From a virus, in the IMG/VR virus record IMGVR_UViG_3300037246_000409, positions 1 to 40,407 of that record: a stretch of 40,407 nt of DNA. The stretch is one strand, 5' to 3'. A model generated the notes under the pieces. The model worked only from the letters and a program-made list of their open reading frames with translations, had not been told where the DNA came from and searched no databases. Of the stretch, positions 24,975 to 32,218 are shown in pieces (within the stretch, counting starts at the first letter, position 1; every line of letters starts with the position of its first letter). Both the position numbers and the translations under genes were made by a program.

Positions 24975-26035
24975 ACTGTCTCCCCCGTTCCCCAGGGGAT
25001 CAGCGTCCCCGCAGCCGTAGCATGCTTACGCCATGCAGCATACACCTTCTCGTACCCACCCTTGCTCTGTACCCATTCATTGAAGTTCTTGTTCTTGAAC
25101 TCCTCCTCGGCATCGGTGCCCGTCAAGATCGTGGTCGTCTGTTTCTTGCCCGGCGAGTGAGCGTAGCCAGTAGCGAGCATGACTTTGTAAAGACCCTCTG
25201 CCTTGTCAAACCCACACGCATTGGTCAAGTTGGCGAAGAACTTAGGGTACTCAAGGTGTCCACCCTTTAGCTTCTCGATCTCAATCGCGATCTTCTGTCC
25301 TGTCCTACGCTCACCATCCTTGAGCTGACCGGAGTGCTTGAACTCCACCCGGACAGCAGCGTAGAACTTGATGCCCTTACCGCCACCCGAGGCGGACTGC
25401 TTGCCGTAGGTGTTGAACGTGGAGATGATGTGGTTGATGAAGATGATCGTAGGCTTACTCTTCATGTTGCCTAGCTTGGGGTTCACCTTCTTGATGCCCC
25501 GCTTGATCTGCTTAGCCTCGAACCCCGGGCGTTCGTTAGAGCTAATGTCCCCGTCGGCATCAGCCTGAGTGGGCACGCCAGTAACAGAGTCCACAATGAA
25601 TAGGACAGGCTTGTCGTAGCCCGTCTCCTCCAACGCATCCATGTCTTTGATCATGTACTCAAACGTTTCTTCCATTGTCTCGGGCTCGTGCTTGATCACC
25701 TCCTTGGGGTTCAAGCCGACCTCCATCGCTCGACGGGGAGAGAAACTCTCTTCTGTGTCATGGAAGAACACCAACCCACCACGCTGCTGCCACTCAGCCC
25801 CAGCTTGCAAGGCTGCCGTAGTCTTGCCAGTCATCGGAGCACCGTAGTACTCTACGATCTTGCTGGCCGGGAGTCCTCCCTTATATCCAAGGTACAAATC
25901 CAACATAGGTAGCCCCGAGGGGATACCGTAGGGAGCGATGGACTTCATGTGGATGTCGTCGCCTGCGAACAAGGAGTCGGCGATGTCCTCATCCTTCTTC
26001 AACAGGTTAAAGATCTTCGCGATGTCTTTGTTCAT
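24971..26035 (-). CDS. uvsX: UvsX/RecA-like recombinase
   Basis: A 354-residue RecA-superfamily strand-exchange protein. Walker A YGAPMTGKTT (64-73) and Walker B VLFIVDSVTG (about 144-153) frame an ATPase core, with FHDTEES as the catalytic-Glu strand and IIFINHIIS later. The Gly-rich SASGGGKGIKFYAA resembles the L2 loop region. Length and organisation match phage UvsX rather than bacterial RecA. ATGA overlap with the HTH-gene stop suggests coupled translation; the upstream ribosome site is weak. With SSB and UvsY it would drive recombination-dependent replication and repair. Confidence 0.93.
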   Translation of the reverse strand: MNKDIAKIFNLLKKDEDIADSLFAGDDIHMKSIAPYGIPSGLPMLDLYLGYKGGLPASKIVEYYGAPMTGKTTAALQAGAEWQQRGGLVFFHDTEESFSPRRAMEVGLNPKEVIKHEPETMEETFEYMIKDMDALEETGYDKPVLFIVDSVTGVPTQADADGDISSNERPGFEAKQIKRGIKKVNPKLGNMKSKPTIIFINHIISTFNTYGKQSASGGGKGIKFYAAVRVEFKHSGQLKDGERRTGQKIAIEIEKLKGGHLEYPKFFANLTNACGFDKAEGLYKVMLATGYAHSPGKKQTTTILTGTDAEEEFKNKNFNEWVQSKGGYEKVYAAWRKHATAAGTLIPWGTGETV

Positions 26036-26337
26036 AGCGATACGATTTTCCTTTTACGTGAAGGGCGTACCTCTTGCACGTCTTGAGGGGCGGGATCCTC
26101 CTCAACGGTAAGCTGAGAAGGATCCCCGTTCTTCATGTAGTGGTAGTCAGGTAGATTGTCCTGCTTGGACGGTCTACACGGGACAAACCGAGGGCGTGCT
26201 TTCTTCCCCATGCGCTTGAACTTTAGGGAGATGGTTGCGTGAGTCACCTTCCATATCTTAGCACACTCTATCATGCTATGATTTTTATCATAGAAATCAA
26301 TGAGGTTAGCCCACTGTTTGTCCGTGAGGTGTGTCAC
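26032..26337 (-). CDS. Small helix-turn-helix DNA-binding protein
   Basis: A 101-residue protein. Residues about 15-45 (KNHSMIECAKIWKVTHATIS) read as a helix-turn-helix with recognition helix VTHATISLKFKRMG. The C-terminal half is polar, with basic KKARPRFVPCRPSK and an Arg/Lys-rich end. It starts with a GTG overlapping the SSB stop (TAGTG) and ends ATGA into uvsX, so it is sandwiched between ssDNA binding and recombinase. It could be a phage regulator or recombination accessory; no homologue is recognised. Confidence 0.7.
   Translation of the reverse strand: MTHLTDKQWANLIDFYDKNHSMIECAKIWKVTHATISLKFKRMGKKARPRFVPCRPSKQDNLPDYHYMKNGDPSQLTVEEDPAPQDVQEVRPSRKRKIVSL
26064..26079 (-). repeat. 16-bp repeated element, copy 1 (before uvsX)
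   Basis: Minus-strand GTGCAAGAGGTACGCC, identical to 27997-28012. It falls in the end of the HTH gene, 28 bases before the uvsX ATG, and is followed by ACGTAAAAGGAAAA. A looser third copy is at 31714-31729. Confidence 0.5.
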
Positions 26338-27359
26338 TACTCAGCCTTCGGAGGCTCAGGAATGACAGGCGCTGCGACCGCAGCCACTGGAGTGGGAGTT
26401 CCAGTCTGGACAGGCTGGGCCGCAGACGCCGTCGGAGTAGGCTGAACCAGAGCCTGAGCCGTGGGCTGCTGCACCACCCCCGGATCAGGTTGTGCCGGTC
26501 CCCCAGTAGGCGCAGGCGCTACCGGAATCGCAGGAGAGGCAGGGTTTGCCGGAGCCGCAGGAGCAGGCACCTGAGGAGCTGCCTGAACAGGGACAGGCTG
26601 CAAGGCGGGGAACGCAGCCCCAGGCTGCACCGAGGGGGTGCTACCTACCTGAAGGCCAGCCAGGATCTCGGCGATCTTCTCCTCCGGCGGAGCCGGGTAG
26701 AGTTCATCGAGGTTGACAACCTGCTCACCTAGCTGGTTGGGATCGAAGCCTCGTGCCTGGAGATCAGCGATCAGATCGGTGCGGCCAGCGCTCGTGGGCA
26801 GGACTTCGTACTTGGTGTCGAGGTTGGAACCCGTCCGTTTGATCGAGATGTTGACGCCCGTGTTCAGGTTAGTGATGTCAGCCCAACCCAACATTGCATC
26901 GGTATCCAGACTGATGATCTGACGGTGAACCATGATGCCACCTTCCATCACGTAGACCTTGCCGAACTCCTTGCTCTTACCCTGACCATCAGCGGGAGCA
27001 GCATAGACAACGACGTTATACAGGTACTTCACCTGAGGCTTCAGATTATCCTTGGCGAACTTCATCTTGATCGGATCGCCAGTGTCCTTCAGCTCCTGTG
27101 CCTTCTCACAAAGACCACAAGGGAGATCTTGCGAAGCGGGGCACGCTACAATGACCGTGCCACTTGCCGTGCGCGTGCGATGTCGGATGATCTTGCGGAA
27201 GAACATACCGCGCTCACTGTATGCCGGGAGGAGCCGGAGCAATGTCGAGCCGGCCAGAAGGTAGCACATGTCAGCGTTGTTGCCCCATTCAGACGCTTGC
27301 TTCTCCACGGCAGCCTGCTCAGTTGCCATAGCTTCTTCATTTCTTTCGTAGAATCCCAT
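26337..27359 (-). CDS. ssb: gp32-type single-stranded DNA-binding protein
   Basis: A 340-residue gp32-like ssDNA-binding protein. A zinc site is read as His60, Cys73, Cys81, Cys84 (H-x12-C-x7-C-x2-C; T4 gp32 uses H-x12-C-x9-C-x2-C), followed by an OB-like core to about residue 230. Residues about 245-340 are an Ala/Pro/Val/Gln-rich, disordered tail instead of a strongly acidic one. AGGAG stands 7 bases before the ATG. It lies after the longest gap of the region, with a palindrome and a possible promoter, and sits between UvsY-like and UvsX, its expected partners. Confidence 0.88.
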   Translation of the reverse strand: MGFYERNEEAMATEQAAVEKQASEWGNNADMCYLLAGSTLLRLLPAYSERGMFFRKIIRHRTRTASGTVIVACPASQDLPCGLCEKAQELKDTGDPIKMKFAKDNLKPQVKYLYNVVVYAAPADGQGKSKEFGKVYVMEGGIMVHRQIISLDTDAMLGWADITNLNTGVNISIKRTGSNLDTKYEVLPTSAGRTDLIADLQARGFDPNQLGEQVVNLDELYPAPPEEKIAEILAGLQVGSTPSVQPGAAFPALQPVPVQAAPQVPAPAAPANPASPAIPVAPAPTGGPAQPDPGVVQQPTAQALVQPTPTASAAQPVQTGTPTPVAAVAAPVIPEPPKAE

Positions 27360-27388
27360 TTCATTACTCCTTTGTTGTAATTTGGCTC

Positions 27389-27400
27389 GACCCTAGGGTC
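27389..27400. promoter_or_regulatory. Perfect 12-bp palindrome in the SSB leader
   Basis: GACCCTAGGGTC is a perfect inverted repeat with no spacer, in the 5' leader, 30 bases before the SSB ATG and about 20 bases downstream of the candidate -10. It is placed like an operator or a small RNA hairpin for self-regulation, which T4 gp32 is known to have at the mRNA level. No protein is known to bind it. Confidence 0.4.
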
Positions 27401-27418
27401 ATAGTTGCCTGCTTCTAT

Positions 27419-27447
27419 CTAATAATACCGTATTTGGAATTGTTCAA
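27419..27447 (-). promoter_or_regulatory. Candidate promoter for the SSB/UvsX operon
   Basis: On the minus strand TTGAAC (27447-27442) and TATTAG (27424-27419) are separated by 17 bases, near the sigma70 optimum. The -10 side overlaps TAATAATACCGT (plus strand 27420-27431), which also occurs at 16302-16313. The gap (27360-27443) is the longest noncoding stretch among these genes. Confidence 0.5.
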
Positions 27448-27974
27448 GCCGAACCGTAAGCGCGTCGCAACTCAGCGTTCTGTCTGAAGGCCAGCGCGTT
27501 GAGCATCTCGGCCTTCTTCATAGCTGACCGGAACCAATGATCAGCGGAGATAGACTCAGCGCGCAGCAGATGGAGCGCTGAAAGTGACTGCTGGTACTGG
27601 TCGTTGGCAATCACCTCCTCTGACAGCTTACCCTCTGTTGCACGGGTGCCTAGCTTCTCATACTCAGAGCGTAGCGCACCGGCCACTCTAGCTTGGATAA
27701 ACTTAGCGTGTTCCTCCTTCCGCTTTAGGTTAGCCTGAAGCTCCCCGGCTATAGTACCATAGCGCACAAGGATCTGACCCATGCGACACAGCTCTCGCTC
27801 AAGGTTGCCTTCATCGATACCGAAGTCATCCTCCAAGTCGAATGTCTCAGGCTCAGGCACCCACTCCCATCGTCCTTCCGGCTCAGCCTCGCCGGTATTC
27901 TCCCAGGCAGTGCCCGGAGGAAAACCATCGGTAGGACGTACATACCGAAGTCGGTCTACGTAGATTGTCTTCAT
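27444..27974 (-). CDS. UvsY-like recombination mediator (probable)
   Basis: A 176-residue, mostly helical protein. The N-terminal 60 residues are polar and Pro/Trp/Glu-rich. Residues about 75-175 are helices rich in Arg, Lys, Ala and Glu, with VAGALRSEYEKLGTRATEGK and SISADHWFRSAMKKAEMLNA, the pattern of phage UvsY-family recombination mediators. UvsY loads UvsX on SSB-coated ssDNA, and here the gene directly precedes SSB and UvsX. Identification rests on the helical pattern plus neighbours; no single signature residue proves it. Confidence 0.6.
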   Translation of the reverse strand: MKTIYVDRLRYVRPTDGFPPGTAWENTGEAEPEGRWEWVPEPETFDLEDDFGIDEGNLERELCRMGQILVRYGTIAGELQANLKRKEEHAKFIQARVAGALRSEYEKLGTRATEGKLSEEVIANDQYQQSLSALHLLRAESISADHWFRSAMKKAEMLNALAFRQNAELRRAYGSA

Positions 27975-27996
27975 CTCATTTCCCTTTCTCGCACGT

Positions 27997-28012
27997 GGCG
28001 TACCTCTTGCAC
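27997..28012 (-). repeat. 16-bp repeated element, copy 2 (before the UvsY-like gene)
   Basis: Minus-strand GTGCAAGAGGTACGCC, identical to 26064-26079, beginning just after the dCMP deaminase stop and ending 22 bases before the ATG of the UvsY-like gene. It is followed by ACGTGCGAGAAAGGGAAA, whose AAAGG serves as ribosome site. Confidence 0.55.
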
Positions 28013-28013
28013 A

Positions 28014-28520
28014 TTAGATGCCTGTACGTATCCTTTCCGGATGCTTAGGTCCCATCAACTCGTAGGGTGAGAAGCCTGTCCACTCCAGCACCTCTAGCTC
28101 CACGTTAGCATGCTCAAGTTGAACCCTCGCATCCTCGTATGACTTGTCCCAGTCAGTGCGGTAGGAAAAGGGATCTTCCGCTTTGCAAGGGATCACCACC
28201 CGCATGATACCAGACTGAATTACTCTGGCAACACACCTTGTACAAACTGTGCAGCTCGAATAGATCGTCGTGCCTATCAGATCCTTATGTGCTGAGAGGA
28301 TAGCGTTCTCTGCGTCATGGATCACGTTCTCATACTTGTAGTCTCGATCCTCGTAACGTTCAATGCTGTCGTCCGTGAACTGAGCAAAGCCATTGAAACC
28401 TACACTGACGATGAACTTATCGTCCGTAATCACAGCGCCACACTTAGTGCTCGGATCCTTAGACCACTGAGCGACGTGTCGAGCTAGCTCCATGAATCTA
28501 TCGTCCCATTTACCATTCAT
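28014..28520 (-). CDS. dCMP deaminase
   Basis: A 168-residue deoxycytidylate/cytidine-type deaminase, which turns dCMP to dUMP, the ThyX substrate. The zinc site is His68 in HDAENA (Glu71 as proton shuttle) with Cys93 and Cys96 in CTVCTRC. WSKDPSTKCGAVITD at 19-33 is the family N-terminal motif. It overlaps the small exported gene by 11 bases. It links to thyX at 16.3 kb as a thymidine-supply pair. The C-terminal extension (120-168) is somewhat unusual. Confidence 0.93.
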   Translation of the reverse strand: MNGKWDDRFMELARHVAQWSKDPSTKCGAVITDDKFIVSVGFNGFAQFTDDSIERYEDRDYKYENVIHDAENAILSAHKDLIGTTIYSSCTVCTRCVARVIQSGIMRVVIPCKAEDPFSYRTDWDKSYEDARVQLEHANVELEVLEWTGFSPYELMGPKHPERIRTGI

Positions 28521-28701
28521 AGATCTTTGTCCTTGTCATATCGGTTTCGGTACACTTCCACCACTCACTCTCACCTGTCTTCTCGATGAGCTGCAACTCT
28601 ATCTGTTCAGAAGCAAGCTCACATTCAAACTTAGTTGAGTACACCTCAAGGTTAACCCAGACGCTGTTCACCACTAGGGCTAACACCCAATAGGTAATCA
28701 T
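28510..28701 (-). CDS. Small exported/anchored protein
   Basis: A 63-residue protein with N-terminal hydrophobic segment MITYWVLALVVNSVW, then a polar domain with two Cys (26 and 49) and many Glu. I chose the ATG at 28701, which overlaps the preceding stop (ATGA); an ATG at 28710 is in frame. Likely outside the cytoplasm with a possible disulfide. Function unknown. Confidence 0.6.
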   Translation of the reverse strand: MITYWVLALVVNSVWVNLEVYSTKFECELASEQIELQLIEKTGESEWWKCTETDMTRTKIYEW

Positions 28702-28877
28702 ATGATCCATTCGCCATCATTTAGACCTACCCTGAAGTCAATGGGTTGGGAGATCCCCTTCTTTGCGATGATCACTTTGATCTTGTAGTCCTCAGGGTTA
28801 AGGTTACCCTTCGCGCAGATCTCCTCAATCATCTCGGTGCCTACGCTCTCTAGTATTGAACTAAGTGTGTGACTCAT
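28698..28877 (-). CDS. Small hypothetical protein downstream of polA
   Basis: A 59-residue soluble protein. The N-terminus is helical (SHTLSSILESVGTEMIEEI) and the C-terminus beta-rich. GGAG stands 8 bases before the ATG at 28877, which overlaps the polymerase stop (ATGA). A start at 28901 in the same frame lacks a site. Position suggests a polymerase-linked accessory; no motif. Confidence 0.62.
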   Translation of the reverse strand: MSHTLSSILESVGTEMIEEICAKGNLNPEDYKIKVIIAKKGISQPIDFRVGLNDGEWII

Positions 28878-31492
28878 GCTGCCATCTCCGCTTCCGTCCA
28901 AGACTGACCGTCAGCAACGTCCATCCTGAACTGGTTGTTGAATAGCTGAGGCCAGGGCTGAAGGGCCACGGCCTTTAGTGCTGCCTGGAACCACTCCACG
29001 TAATTATCCTTCACCTCGTAGGCTACGGAGTCATGCACTGTGTTGACCAGACATATGCTGTCGTCTCCAATGTTGTGCTTCTCTAGCAGTCTATCTATTG
29101 AGATGATCGTTCGGTTCGTGAGGCTCGCCGCAACACTCTGAATGAAGAAGTTTACGCACTCCCGCTCGGCTTTGCCTCTCTCATAGTCACTCTGGTGTAC
29201 GAGCAGGGGACCGAAGTGCCTCTCCCGACCAAACACATTCGTAGCCGTGCCACCGTAGCCACGCACCACATCAGGCATGAGGTCAATAAACTGGCCGACC
29301 CCAACGAATCGCTTCTTCCATCTATCCATGCCCTTGTTAAGCATGTTCCAAGTGAAATTGCGCTCGTTCCCTTTAGCATCCATCCATTTCCCCGTTTTGA
29401 CGAGGGCATGTCCCTCCGACCCATATGCCAGACCGAAATTGACCCGTTTACCAACCTCGGTACGATTGAACTTGTTGATGTCTCCCTCTTTGAGACCCGG
29501 CCATACGGAAGAGAGGAACTCGAAAGCTGTTGCTTGGTGCAAATCCCCTCCTCCAGATAGGATAGCAAGCATCTCTTTGTCCTGTGCCAGTATTGCCAGG
29601 ATACGTAGCTCGACTTGCGAGAAGTCCCCGTAAACATAGCGGTATCCCTCCGGTGCAATGAACAGGTCCCGCATGACGGGCTTACCTGCTTTGAATCTAT
29701 CCTCATCAACCTTGGGTATCTGATGGAAGAACCGGCAACTCAGTCGTCCTGTGACTGGGCCTGCCTGGAACCAAGAGTACCGCACCCTACCATCCTTGTC
29801 AAGGTCATTCGCAGCATTGGTCAGGTAGGTGGAGATCATCTTGGTTCGATTGCGATAGGTCATGATCTGCTTGGCTATATCCCCCGGGACACCACCCTTA
29901 TCCACCAGCTCGGTAAGCTTCTTCTTGTTCGCACTGTACCCAGAGCTGGCCTGATCATCCTCCAAGTCCACGTTCTTCACCCCAAGGTTCAGGAATGCCT
30001 TGAGCACCTGGGGGTTAGACGTAGGACTGAAGTCAGGCCACAACACCTTCCTCATATCGACAAGCAGATCCTTCTGCTCTTGCTCGTACTCACTCAGCAG
30101 GGAGGCATGAACGTCCATGTCCATGAGTGCTCCCTTGTACTCAGCCTTGGCGAGCGCCTTGATCAGAGGCTCCGACTCCTCCAGATAGTACTGCCACAGG
30201 TTGGGGTGCTTCTTCTGGAGACGCTCGGAGTAGACGCAGGCCAGCCGATAGGTACCCAGCGCATCCGTGGCACCGTAAGGCCAGAGGATGTCGTCCGGTA
30301 CCTTGTCGAAGGTAGCCTTCAGCTTCTTACCCTGCCCTGTGATAGTTCGACGCTTGGATGAGTAGTCACCCCACGTGAACTCCAAGTCACACAGGAACTC
30401 TAGAGTAGAGGGAGGATTCTCATCCATCAGGTGCTTCATCACCATCGTGTCGATGCGGAAGCCCTCCATGATAGTACCATACTCCCATCGGAGCACGTTC
30501 TCATCATACTTGAAGTTGTGTGCTGCCTTGCTGATGGCAGGGTTCTGGAAGATGCGGTTCACGAAGTCACGCATCAGCTCAGGGTTCTGTAACCCAAAGG
30601 CTGGCTGCGTATGAAAGATCTGTTCTTTAGGGGCGTCTGGGTCGTGCTTCGCTATTGGTATCACAGCCACATCGTCCCAGCCCCATGCAATCTGAAGGCA
30701 CAGCATCTCTGTACCCATGAAGCCTAGACCACAGGACTCGGTATCAAACCCGATCAATGTACTCTGTTCAATCTGTTCGGTCAGCCACCCCAGCTTAGCC
30801 TCATCGTCCACTAGATGCCATCCCTCAGGCGTGAAGTGGTCGGTAGGTTCCTTGCCCTCCACCAGCATCTGTGCCACGAGGTAGTCATGTGCTACTCGGT
30901 TGCGTAGCTTCTCGTTGGGCTTGTAGTAGAAGGTGGCTGGGTTGAGGGTGGGTACGACCTTAAAGGTGGGGCCATCCTCCCAGTTAGCAAACTTCTCCTC
31001 GAACACCTTGCCTCGGATGTTGTTGATCGAGCCCTTGCCGTTCAGGTTGAATGCCCTGAGTGCCTCAGCCCCAACCAGCATCACTACCTTAGGCCGGATC
31101 AGTTCGATCTCCTTGCGGAGATACTCATCCCGGCAGGTGTTGATCTCCTGTACCGTAGGCTTGCGGCGTGCCTTAGGTTTGCACTTGATCATCTTGGTCA
31201 TATACGTGCGGGTCAGGTCGATGCCGGCCTTCTTGATGAAATCCATCACCATCTGAGAGGCGGGATCCTGAAAGGGTACGTCACGCCCGTCATCCTCGAC
31301 ATACGGGCGATCACCGATGATCATCAGATCATACTGACCCGGCCCCAACATCGCCACTGGCTGACAGGAGCGCTTCTCGGCTTGCTGTGAATTATAGACG
31401 TTGAATGCAGGCTGCCCGCTAATCTGCACACTACTGCACATGCCACCTAGCCGGCACTTCAAGTTTCCATTACGACAATCGATATCAGACAT
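28874..31492 (-). CDS. polA: Family A DNA polymerase with UDG-like N-terminal domain
   Basis: An 872-residue replicative DNA polymerase. Residues about 5-215 form a uracil-DNA-glycosylase family 4-like domain with four Cys that could bind an Fe-S cluster and a KMIKCKP motif. The expected catalytic HPA is NPATF and the GEAPG is GDRPY, so activity is doubtful. A 3'-5' exonuclease follows, from FDTES (about 248), through AHNFKYDENVL, to YGATDALGTY. The polymerase has motif A DFSQVELR (Asp623), motif B GKRVNFGLAYG and motif C HDS (820-822). The position equivalent to E. coli residue 762 is Phe. I chose the ATG at 31492. No 5'-3' exonuclease is seen. Confidence 0.95.
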   Translation of the reverse strand: MSDIDCRNGNLKCRLGGMCSSVQISGQPAFNVYNSQQAEKRSCQPVAMLGPGQYDLMIIGDRPYVEDDGRDVPFQDPASQMVMDFIKKAGIDLTRTYMTKMIKCKPKARRKPTVQEINTCRDEYLRKEIELIRPKVVMLVGAEALRAFNLNGKGSINNIRGKVFEEKFANWEDGPTFKVVPTLNPATFYYKPNEKLRNRVAHDYLVAQMLVEGKEPTDHFTPEGWHLVDDEAKLGWLTEQIEQSTLIGFDTESCGLGFMGTEMLCLQIAWGWDDVAVIPIAKHDPDAPKEQIFHTQPAFGLQNPELMRDFVNRIFQNPAISKAAHNFKYDENVLRWEYGTIMEGFRIDTMVMKHLMDENPPSTLEFLCDLEFTWGDYSSKRRTITGQGKKLKATFDKVPDDILWPYGATDALGTYRLACVYSERLQKKHPNLWQYYLEESEPLIKALAKAEYKGALMDMDVHASLLSEYEQEQKDLLVDMRKVLWPDFSPTSNPQVLKAFLNLGVKNVDLEDDQASSGYSANKKKLTELVDKGGVPGDIAKQIMTYRNRTKMISTYLTNAANDLDKDGRVRYSWFQAGPVTGRLSCRFFHQIPKVDEDRFKAGKPVMRDLFIAPEGYRYVYGDFSQVELRILAILAQDKEMLAILSGGGDLHQATAFEFLSSVWPGLKEGDINKFNRTEVGKRVNFGLAYGSEGHALVKTGKWMDAKGNERNFTWNMLNKGMDRWKKRFVGVGQFIDLMPDVVRGYGGTATNVFGRERHFGPLLVHQSDYERGKAERECVNFFIQSVAASLTNRTIISIDRLLEKHNIGDDSICLVNTVHDSVAYEVKDNYVEWFQAALKAVALQPWPQLFNNQFRMDVADGQSWTEAEMAA

Positions 31493-31691
31493 ATGTCTTA
31501 GAGGTCGGAGCCCCACCTTTCCAAGCAACAGATACAGAGCCAGCAATCAGCCGCTTCAGCGTACCATTACAACGCTTTTCCCGGTAATCTCGTTTGATGT
31601 GTCGCTTGTGCTTGAGTACCTTATCCTTGATATTCTGTGTCACCTCAAGCTTACGCTCACATTTGGTGCATTCGTATAGATAAACCGGCAT
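31485..31691 (-). CDS. FmdB-like small zinc-ribbon protein
   Basis: A 68-residue protein starting MPVYLYECTKCERKLEVTQ, the MPxYxYxCxxC opening of FmdB-type zinc ribbons; a third Cys (C42) is in REKRCNGTLKR. AAAGGA lies 7 bases before the ATG; a start at 31748 in frame is improbable because it runs back into the methyltransferase end. It overlaps the polymerase start by 8 bases. Likely a small nucleic acid or protein-binding factor; exact role unknown. Confidence 0.75.
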   Translation of the reverse strand: MPVYLYECTKCERKLEVTQNIKDKVLKHKRHIKRDYREKRCNGTLKRLIAGSVSVAWKGGAPTSKTYV

Positions 31692-31705
31692 TCCGTTTTC
31701 CTTTC

Positions 31706-32218
31706 TTACGTAGGGCGCGTGACTGGCACGTTTAGAGCCACCCAACACTTACTTGCGTGTACGTCGTGAACAAGAAGTTCTTTTTGTTTAAGTTGTTTAG
31801 CTAAAACACGAGCAACTTTCCACTCCACAGGAGCTTGTACATCATCTATGAAGATAGGTACATCCGGTAGAAATAGATCCCAGTGGGTTATTACCCCTCC
31901 ACGATGTCCACGCGGCCCATCTATTAGTAGAGCGTCATACTTCTTAGGTAGTTTACGCTTCAGAACTTCCGGGTCATACCATGATTTCATGTCCGGGAAC
32001 AAAGGGTCTGAGATGCGAACCAAAGGCGCATGAATGTACGTACTGTTGTGCTTACCCAACCATTCCTCTTTATCTTCCACGGAATACATCTTATAGAATT
32101 CAGCTAGATGTGCAGTTCCAGCTCCCGAGCCAAGCTCAAGCAAGGTGCTCCCCTTCGGGAGCACCTTTTTGATATACCTGTACAGGCCCGGACTTATGGC
32201 TGTTCTTCCAAGCATCAT
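31706..32218 (-). CDS. SAM-dependent methyltransferase-like protein
   Basis: A 170-residue Rossmann-fold protein. Residues 26-35 (LLELGSGAGT) fit SAM motif I, YDALLIDGPRGHRGG (about 93-107) the following strand and loop, and IFIDDVQ the next. There is no target-recognition domain of DNA methylases, so a small-molecule or glycan substrate is more likely than DNA. ATGA overlap with the sulfotransferase-like gene. Codons are noticeably more AT-rich than in most of the window, and a plus-strand terminator-like hairpin lies inside it (32142-32170). Confidence 0.72.
   Translation of the reverse strand: MMLGRTAISPGLYRYIKKVLPKGSTLLELGSGAGTAHLAEFYKMYSVEDKEEWLGKHNSTYIHAPLVRISDPLFPDMKSWYDPEVLKRKLPKKYDALLIDGPRGHRGGVITHWDLFLPDVPIFIDDVQAPVEWKVARVLAKQLKQKELLVHDVHASKCWVALNVPVTRPT
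31714..31729 (-). repeat. Degenerate third copy of the 16-bp element
   Basis: Minus-strand GTGCCAGTCACGCGCC shares 10 of 16 bases with the copies at 26064-26079 and 27997-28012. It ends 22 bases before the ATG at 31691, the same distance as in copy 2, and is followed by ACGTAAGAAAGGAAAA. It overlaps the last codons of the methyltransferase gene. Confidence 0.35.
32142..32170 (+). terminator. Plus-strand rho-independent terminator inside a minus-strand gene
   Basis: AAGGTGCTCCC and GGGAGCACCTT form a perfect 11-bp stem with loop CTTC, followed by T-run (TTTTT at 32166-32170, two T overlapping the stem) in the plus direction. It would stop rightward, antisense transcription within the methyltransferase gene. 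For the minus strand it codes for VLPKGST and lacks a T-run. Confidence 0.6.

Noticed and set aside
26276-26293. AT palindrome CTATGAT-TTTT-ATCATAG
   Set aside because: It lies in the HTH coding sequence, has no T-run downstream of the stem on either strand, and codes for ordinary residues.
26331-26732. Arg/Ser-rich rightward frame opposite the SSB tail
   Set aside because: Direct result of the Ala/Pro-rich repeat composition of the SSB tail read backwards.
29615-30361. Rightward 248-codon frame opposite polA
   Set aside because: Shadow of the polymerase gene: rich in His, Leu and Val without motifs, no ribosome site.
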